A DNA stretch of 64,000 bases from Micropterus salmoides. Lineage: Eukaryota > Chordata > Actinopteri > Centrarchiformes > Centrarchidae. This document shows, one piece after another, positions 58,170-64,000 of this stretch. The position numbers were made by a program, and so were the translations under genes. Each line of letters begins with the position of its first letter. Position 1 is the stretch's first letter. The stretch covers positions 10,478,711 through 10,542,710 of the forward strand of contig NW_024040040.1 of the NCBI RefSeq assembly GCF_014851395.1, in the 5' to 3' direction. The notes beneath the pieces were generated by a model that ran no database searches, was not told where the DNA came from, and saw nothing but the letters and a program-made list of their open reading frames with translations.

Positions 58170-58238
58170 GGTGCACACACACACCCGAACATATATGCAG
58201 ATGGGTGCGCACACACACACACACGCACACACACAATG
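58170..58238. repeat. (CA)n microsatellites, imperfect
   Basis: CA runs interrupted by CG and by a short unique stretch. Imperfect CA words start about 58173. Confidence 0.85.
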
Positions 58239-58349
58239 ACTCGCTACATTAGCTAAATGGCCAGAGCTGTGTCTCTCTTTTCCTCTCTCTAATGAGACGG
58301 GTCTCTGGATCATGTAGTCTATTCATCATTCTGCTTGTTCCAATCTAGC

Positions 58350-58545
58350 TCTTCTTTTATCAGGGTTTCGTTCGAGGGCCGAAGTCGTCAGAGGCGACAT
58401 AAATCACCTGTCAGCATTGGTCCCCGGGCTCCCATAATGCTCTATTAGCGGTTCCACCACCATTATTGACAAAGCAGCAGCCAGGTATTACGGGCAAAGA
58501 GGCCACGACCATTACTGTTCATCTGTTTTATAGAGCATGGTTATT
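58350..58545. promoter_or_regulatory. Candidate conserved non-coding block
   Basis: TTTCGTTCGAGGGCCGAAGT, CGTCAGAGGCGACATAAATC, GCTCTATTAGCGGTTCC and CAGGTATTACGGGCAAAGAG: high CpG retention and high complexity over 190 bp, no repeats, no coding frame. This is the most enhancer-like patch of the window by appearance. Confidence 0.3.
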
Positions 58546-59840
58546 GTTCATTGTCTTGTTGTAGTACTTAGGTGTTGCTGCTGTTCTGGCCAGGCCTCTA
58601 GTGCAAAAGAGATCCTGGATCTTAACAGGACTAACCTGGAAATATAATGGTCAAACACACAATTTAAATAGGCTTTAGCTACAATTTTAACTCTCCCGAG
58701 TCACTGTGTGGCAAAGTGAAAGTGCTGCCATGTCTGCATAAATTGACTAACTATAGTTAGTTGTGAAGCAAAAGGAGCTATTTTGGCACCTCTGGTTCCG
58801 TAAGTAAGTCCCATTACTTTTCTACATAGACAATGTCACATGGACTGGCATAAAATTCTTCCGGTTGAATCTCCACAAAGGAACTGATTAACAATTGCAA
58901 GTTTTGTTAGAAAAAAAATATTTAAATCAGTGAGAGTGACCGTTAGTGACGGCCTAAAATTAGAAGCTAGCTGAATGTACAGTGCTCTTTGCTAATAAGA
59001 GAGGAGACATAATAGATTGGTTACTGTCTGAGCTTAGCGTAGCTGTGTATTTTGCCAACACAGTTGTTGGAACAGACAATCAGTCAATCACTAGTGCGAC
59101 CAAATAATTTTTTATATTCACACTCTTGATTTTCACTCTCATATGCAGCCAACACAGTGTAGAACAGCTGTCATCGAGGAGCACAGCCCCATAACACTAG
59201 CAAAACCAAGCAGAAGTCAGTAAAGAAAGGATTTTAATCGGCTTTATCTTCGCTGATACTATTCATTAAAATATGCACAGATCAGCCTGATCCTGATCCT
59301 TAGGATCGGCTGGAAACATTGCAAGTCAGTGTAGAAACCAGGACAAATTAAATTTAAACTCACAGCTAGCTGCAGATCTCCCTTCACAAAAACACCCTTT
59401 TTTAAACATTTAAACCCGGACATGCACTTGTGCACATGGCAGGTTCATTACATGGTTCAGATAAAAACAGCTTCTCAGTGTATGTTGGTCACTTCACTCA
59501 TGGCGTCCCATGAGAGAGAACCACCAGCACGAAGAAGCATTTAAACTCCTCCAAACCCCTGAGAAAGTTTTTTTTTTAAGTGAAGGAAGATGCCTTTGCT
59601 ATCTCTTTTCATGAGAATCTCGACCTCTCAGCCCCCACATCTGCAGCCAGTCCCTCAGGTCTGATCAGAAAAGACAGGATATGACCTCATCCGTGGCCCC
59701 GTGACCCAAGGAAGTGCTTCAAAAGAAAATGAGAGTTCATCTAGGGAAGGCTTGCACGAAAGATGAGGTTACTGTTTGACCCCTTATGGAATCGATGCTC
59801 TGATTTTGTTTTTGTTTTACGATGAACATGTGTCCAGTAA
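58546..59840. other. Non-genic DNA
   Basis: No complete element. GATCCTGATCCTTAGGATCG near 59293-59312 recalls a fish repeat fragment. Confidence 0.35.
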
Positions 59841-59844
59841 ATGA

Positions 59845-60042
59845 GCAAATGCTGCCTTTGTTTATTCTGTGCAGCTGGAAAGATGGTGGATCCTGCAGTG
59901 GAACCGCTTCGTGTACTCCTACTTTAAAGATCGAGTGGATTCCTCAGTTGGTGGATCAGAGGATAGAGCATCTATCCTTCATGTGTTGGAGGAGTTCTTG
60001 TTTGAAGAACAAATTCAATTGAATATATTTCTGATAAAGATA
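59845..60042 (+). CDS. Candidate exon or gene fragment, product unknown
   Basis: A frame open from 59845 (after TGA at 59842) to TAG at 60041-60043 lacks an ATG. It follows an acceptor-like TTTGTTTATTCTGTGCAG (59857-59874). If cut there, it encodes about 55 residues starting LERWWILQWNRFVYSYF and containing SILHVLEEFLFEEQ. In the first 16 codons nearly every third base is G or C although the region is AT-rich, as expected of a real exon. I do not recognise the protein. The second half has no such bias and no good donor is visible, so it may be a terminal exon, a decayed exon or chance. Confidence 0.3.
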
Positions 60043-60043
60043 T

Positions 60044-60660
60044 AGTGAAGAGCAAACCCCAAAGACGGCCTTTTCCCTCACTCTTTTGATTTTCCGGATT
60101 TTCAGGAGTTTGTGCTCCTTCGATTTGAACCTTTGATTTGAACTCCTAAGATTTGAACCATGCAACATTGTATGCATACACGAATGAAGCTCAGCAGATA
60201 CAGTAGCTTGGCAGTGTGAAGCTAATTTCCCTCTGCTAGCTCTTCCCATTCATCTTAACTAACTAGCACTGTTAGAGGGGGGTATAATGACAGGAAGGTG
60301 GACACATAATTGTAAAAAATGTAAAAAAAAATAGAACAGTCTGGTTTTTAAACTAGTGAAAGTGCATCATGTAGAGATACAAAATTATTTAACCGTAGAG
60401 AAATCAGTGATGTGTTTTCTTGATAAAAGAAATATCACCTCAAACCTCCTGTCTTTCAGTCTCACTGTTTGTTGTGAGGTTTTCTTCATGCATAGTTACT
60501 CTCCCATCAGCATCCTGCACTGAACACTGTTTGTCTGGTCATGCATGGCTGTGTATATGTTGTGTGTTTTGTGTATTTGTGCGCGCATGTGCTACTGCCA
60601 CTGACCAACCAAGACAAAGGAGGGGCCGCTAGGGAGAGAATGGACGTATCGGTGAAGATG
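60044..60660. other. Non-genic DNA
   Basis: Nothing recognised. GATTTGAACC words repeat near 60120-60160. Confidence 0.4.
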
Positions 60661-61260
60661 CACACACCTCTGTGCTGTCTGAGAGGGAAATAAAGGGGAG
60701 ATGGAGAACAGAGAGAGACGAAAGAAGAGAAGACAACAAAGAGACAGACATTGGAAAAAGATGGAGACAAGGGGAGAGAAGCCTTACCCATCAGCCCCTG
60801 GTCGGCAGCCAAGTGCACAGATCCGTCCGATGGGAACGCACAGTCTGTACACCTGTTCAAACCAGCTGGCCACCACTACCTGCCTCAGTCGCAGCTTCAC
60901 CCTCAGACACACCCACTCTGAGAGTGCGAGGAAACGGGGATGGGGGGGGGTACTTGTCAGTGAGCGCAGGCAAGGATCTGGAGATTACGTGGGTGCATCT
61001 GTGTGCGTGAGAGAGGCTGGAAGGCAGAGTGTCAGGTCTCCCCTGGCAGTTAACAGTGTCAAAACCACCAGAGTGCCCTTGAGCAACAAACTGCATCCTC
61101 CCTCCCCATAGCCCAGTGAGTGAATCTGGCAAGAATACACAATGATAATCCACTATAAACAGTATAAATGAGAAATCAGTATTGTTAAGGTAGTGGGTAA
61201 AATCATCGGCCTTCCATGTGAGATATGTTGAGCCAGCAAGGCACATGGAAAACTAAATCC
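60660..61260. other. Purine-rich then GC-rich non-genic DNA
   Basis: 60680-60790 is a GAGA/GAAG purine tract. 60790-61110 is GC-rich with open frames on both strands (up to 136 codons), explained by composition. GTGCCCTTGAGCAAC at 61072-61086 resembles the body of a tRNA-derived SINE, but no head is visible. Confidence 0.4.
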
Positions 61261-61683
61261 ATCAAAGTAAATCTTCTTTTTTACAGATTGAATATCCTGC
61301 TATATAGTGAGAGATACGGGCTTCTGAAAATGAGTTGTGTAATAGGTACCAAGTTTTCATTTGTCCCATGTGTAATAAGTCTTTTTTATTCAGATAGACT
61401 GTAAACTGCCTCTTGGTTTCCCCGCACAGCCTAGCACTTTATCTCATCCCTGTTTTTATTGTTGCAGTTTTTCTTTGCTTTACCACATGAACCTTTTACT
61501 GTATTTGGTCTTGCTCTTCACCACCAGAGCTGTGAATACGCTTATGTCTGGTGTGTAATCAAAAAATGGTGTCTCAAATCATTTTAAAATACTTTTTTTT
61601 TAATCAGAAAAGGAAAGAGCAAACAATATAAAGAGAATAAAAAGCAAAAGGAGGAAATTTCCAAATGAATGAAAGAACAGATG
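61261..61683. other. AT-rich non-genic DNA
   Basis: Nothing recognised. Confidence 0.4.
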
Positions 61684-61684
61684 A

Positions 61685-61698
61685 CCCCCCCCCCCCCC
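61685..61698. repeat. (C)n homopolymer
   Basis: About 14 consecutive C, then CTCCCCCTCC. Confidence 0.85.
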
Positions 61699-61739
61699 TC
61701 CCCCTCCTCTGGGTGCCACAGATGTGTGTGTGTGCGCTC

Positions 61740-62200
61740 CGGGTGATAAACGGCAAACCAATTGAAGCGATACGACACCGGCCGTATTAAAAAGCCTAAA
61801 CGGCATTTGCATGGTGTAATTACTGCTGGCTGGCCTGCTCTTTGTGTCGGCGGCCACCGGGATCCTGTTGTGAAATGGTCCCTGAATGGGTGCCGAAGAA
61901 ATGAGGTGGGAGAGGTGTGGCGAGGTCAGAGCGGCAGCATGTTCGCAGCTGACTGCTGCTCCAAAAGCCACCACTGAATGGCACACTGTGTGTTTTTTTT
62001 TCATCTTTACCCCTTCTTAAATGTGCATTCTGACCATCTTCACTGCATTTTTAACCAGGCTGTTGAAGATGGCACACTGGCTGCCCCTGTGTTAAATTCC
62101 TTGCAGGGGATAATAATGTTCTCGACATGGAAGATCACATTCAGCTTACGTGACACCCTGACACCAGCAGCCAAGGCCTGCTAATGTAAATCTCACCAGA
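61740..62200. promoter_or_regulatory. Candidate conserved non-coding block
   Basis: GATACGACACCGGCCGTATT, GCATGGTGTAATTACTGC and GTCGGCGGCCACCGGG are CpG-rich, complex, non-repetitive words in an AT-rich setting. Frame 61762-61977 has no domain. Regulatory role inferred. Confidence 0.25.
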
Positions 62201-62276
62201 TTAGATATCTGTAAGCAGCTTGTGTGTGTAGGTGTTAGAGATTGGTGGATGGATCAAGACAGAGGAAGAGGGTGTT

Positions 62277-62277
<1 letters not shown>

Positions 62278-62314
<37 letters not shown>
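62278..62314. repeat. (TG)18 microsatellite
   Basis: Uninterrupted TG run ending in GCGTGCC. Confidence 0.95.
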
Positions 62315-62318
<4 letters not shown>

Positions 62319-63778
62319 CCTCTGTCTCGTATCTCGTCCCCTGAAATAGAGTCTAAAGAGATCTCACTGCGTCCCATCCATTGCTCATCATTCACTTTAC
62401 ACTGGAACCAAAAACCTCCCCGCTTGGCGTTTTTATGGACGTTACCTATTTAGCAACCTTGTGGAGTTGTAGACTGGATTTCATGTCAGACGGTGTGAAA
62501 TTGATCCAGCTACAAGTCTGGGTCTGTCCCCTCCCTTTCACACCCACAGTTGATTTAAAATGCTCTACTGGCTCAGAGTAGTAATAAAGCACAAATCAAA
62601 TGATCATTTTCCACATAAATAAGTGCCTATTTTGCATCACTCATCTGTAGACTAATAAAGCATAATAGTGATTCAGAGCTGTGCAGTGTGGGGGATTCAC
62701 AGGTTTGCCGCAATCCTTTTATACTCACTACATTTTACTCTCACCCATGCACTCATGACATTCTTGATATTACTGATTACCAGGTTTGCCTTAAAGTTTA
62801 TGTTCCTGTGTAGTTTGGTAAAAATCTTGGAAACATTTAGTTGCACAGTTGCTGCTGTGTTTAGCTGATTCCAAAATATTCAGCAGGAAAACAGATTGTG
62901 TGAGCTGTATGATTTCGGTGAAGTGAAAAGTTATTTTGAACTGTATATATTGTGAGGATTTTAGTGTTAATTTTATATTAAATGGCTCAACACAACTTAA
63001 TTTTGTCGAACAAGTGTACAACGGCACTTTACCAGCCACAGAGACCCACAGGTGAAAGTCTCTGACTAAAATATACTGTATAACAAACAGTTATAATGCA
63101 TTTCTCTTTTTTTCATTACAGCAGCAAGCTGATATGTCAGTCTAATACCTGTCAAGTAAAAATAGCTTAATGACAAGATTCCTCATCGGCAAACCAAATA
63201 TAGATTTTAATGCGCAGTGTAAACACATTCCTGTTTCCCAGATCACACCTGATATAACCCAGCCATCATATTCTGTCTGAATGTGTTTTACAGGATTAGG
63301 CCGAGCAGGTTGACACTATTGATCAGTGATGCATGATATCTTATTTTCTCTCCTGCTCACTACCTATCTCTATATGTCTCAGTATTTATCACAGTACGAT
63401 TTAGAGAAGTCTGCCTTGTCAGCTTGTTTTCTATTTTTCCTCGTAGACAGTGCTATCCGTGATTTGCCTTATGCATGTGCATGTGAATAGAATAATTATA
63501 CTACAAATAATTGGTTATGTTTTTTTCTTACATTTTATAAAAAAACACATCTGTGCTTAAGTGCTTCAAAAATAATTTTGTTGTTTGTTTTTTAAGTCCA
63601 AGTCAATATTGCATACTCTTCTGTGACTGACAAGTGGTTCTCCTGCAGTAAACCCCACCCACCTGGCACTCCAAGCAAGGTTAAACAAACACAACATTTT
63701 GCAGACTGCATTTTTGCTTGAAATCACTGAGTTTTTTTCACCTGCTGAGGCTGAAAAAAAGGTTTGTGAGCATACATA
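62315..63778. other. Non-genic DNA
   Basis: Nothing recognised over 1.4 kb. Confidence 0.4.
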
Positions 63779-63802
63779 TATGTGTGTGTGTGTGTGTGTG
63801 TG
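63779..63802. repeat. (TG)12 microsatellite
   Basis: Uninterrupted run, followed by imperfect GTGTG words to the window end. The overlapping Cys-rich frames (63718-63984) are artefacts. Confidence 0.9.
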
Positions 63803-64000
63803 CAAGAATGTGCACTATTGATTGTGTGTGCAGCAGAATGGATCCGGATGTGCACATACGCATGCTATGTGTCTCTACTAGCACAAGTGTGTGCGTGCCG
63901 AGTGTGTGTCGCTACAGTATGTGCGTGTGTCAGCATCATCGCTCCATCTCCCACGGCGTCTCCTGGAAGCTGACAACTGGATAATAGCTTTTTACTTTTC

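Noticed and set aside
61072..61130. Third tRNA-derived SINE
   Set aside because: Only a short body-like word is visible; no A-box/B-box head at the proper distance.
60507..61246. Frames of 112-136 codons on both strands
   Set aside because: Both strands are open across the same purine- and GC-rich DNA; no domain recognised.
1..64000. CRISPR array, operon, phage or other prokaryotic system
   Set aside because: No regularly spaced direct repeats, no dense gene packing and no ribosome-binding-site pattern. The repeat content is that of a fish genome.

Overview
The window looks like teleost fish nuclear DNA, probably a spiny-rayed lineage. The evidence is the repeat content: many (TG/CA)n tracts, a Tc1-like transposon, tRNA-derived SINEs, an L2-like LINE, a PIF/Harbinger-type MITE, and several short non-autonomous families that I recognise from teleost genomes. 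Base composition is AT-rich with scattered GC-rich islands. No stretch reads as an intact protein-coding gene. All long open frames are chance frames, microsatellite frames or transposon relics. The window is best read as intergenic or deep-intronic DNA, and I cannot tell which. One short frame (59845-60042) behind a splice-acceptor-like site has coding-like third positions and deserves a check as an exon.

Layout. 1-3.2 kb: a CAGTGGTGG-type MITE and a CACTGCAAAAA-ended TIR element. 3.2-9 kb: mostly unique AT-rich DNA, an 18-bp TAAT palindrome, a 0.7-kb repeat, and copy A of a repeat seen again at 47.7 kb. 9-20 kb: mostly single-copy DNA with several GC-rich, low-repeat blocks that look like conserved non-coding sequence (inference only). 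20-24 kb: a perfect 25-bp inverted repeat, a SINE, and directly beside it a Tc1-like element whose N-terminal half is inverted. 24-27 kb: more enhancer-like blocks. 27-28.4 kb: an L2-like LINE relic split by a younger repeat. 28.4-39 kb: microsatellites, AT-rich DNA, a repeat at 30.4-30.8 kb and a minus-strand SINE at 37.1 kb. 39.3-39.8 kb: a MITE with TTA target duplications. 40-46 kb: low-information DNA with a diverged tandem duplication. 46-48 kb: a (GT)43 tract, then a cluster of nested repeats. 48-55 kb: mostly unique DNA plus repeat fragments. 55.1-55.6 kb: a repeat carrying a perfect 34-bp palindrome. 54-59 kb: the densest series of conserved-looking blocks, interrupted by two repeats. 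59.8 kb to the end: the exon candidate, purine-rich DNA and microsatellites.

No genes act together here. The plausible biology is a regulatory landscape (gene desert or large intron) peppered by transposons. Calls resting on recalled teleost families are marked as such. Calls resting on direct comparison of two places in this window are stronger.
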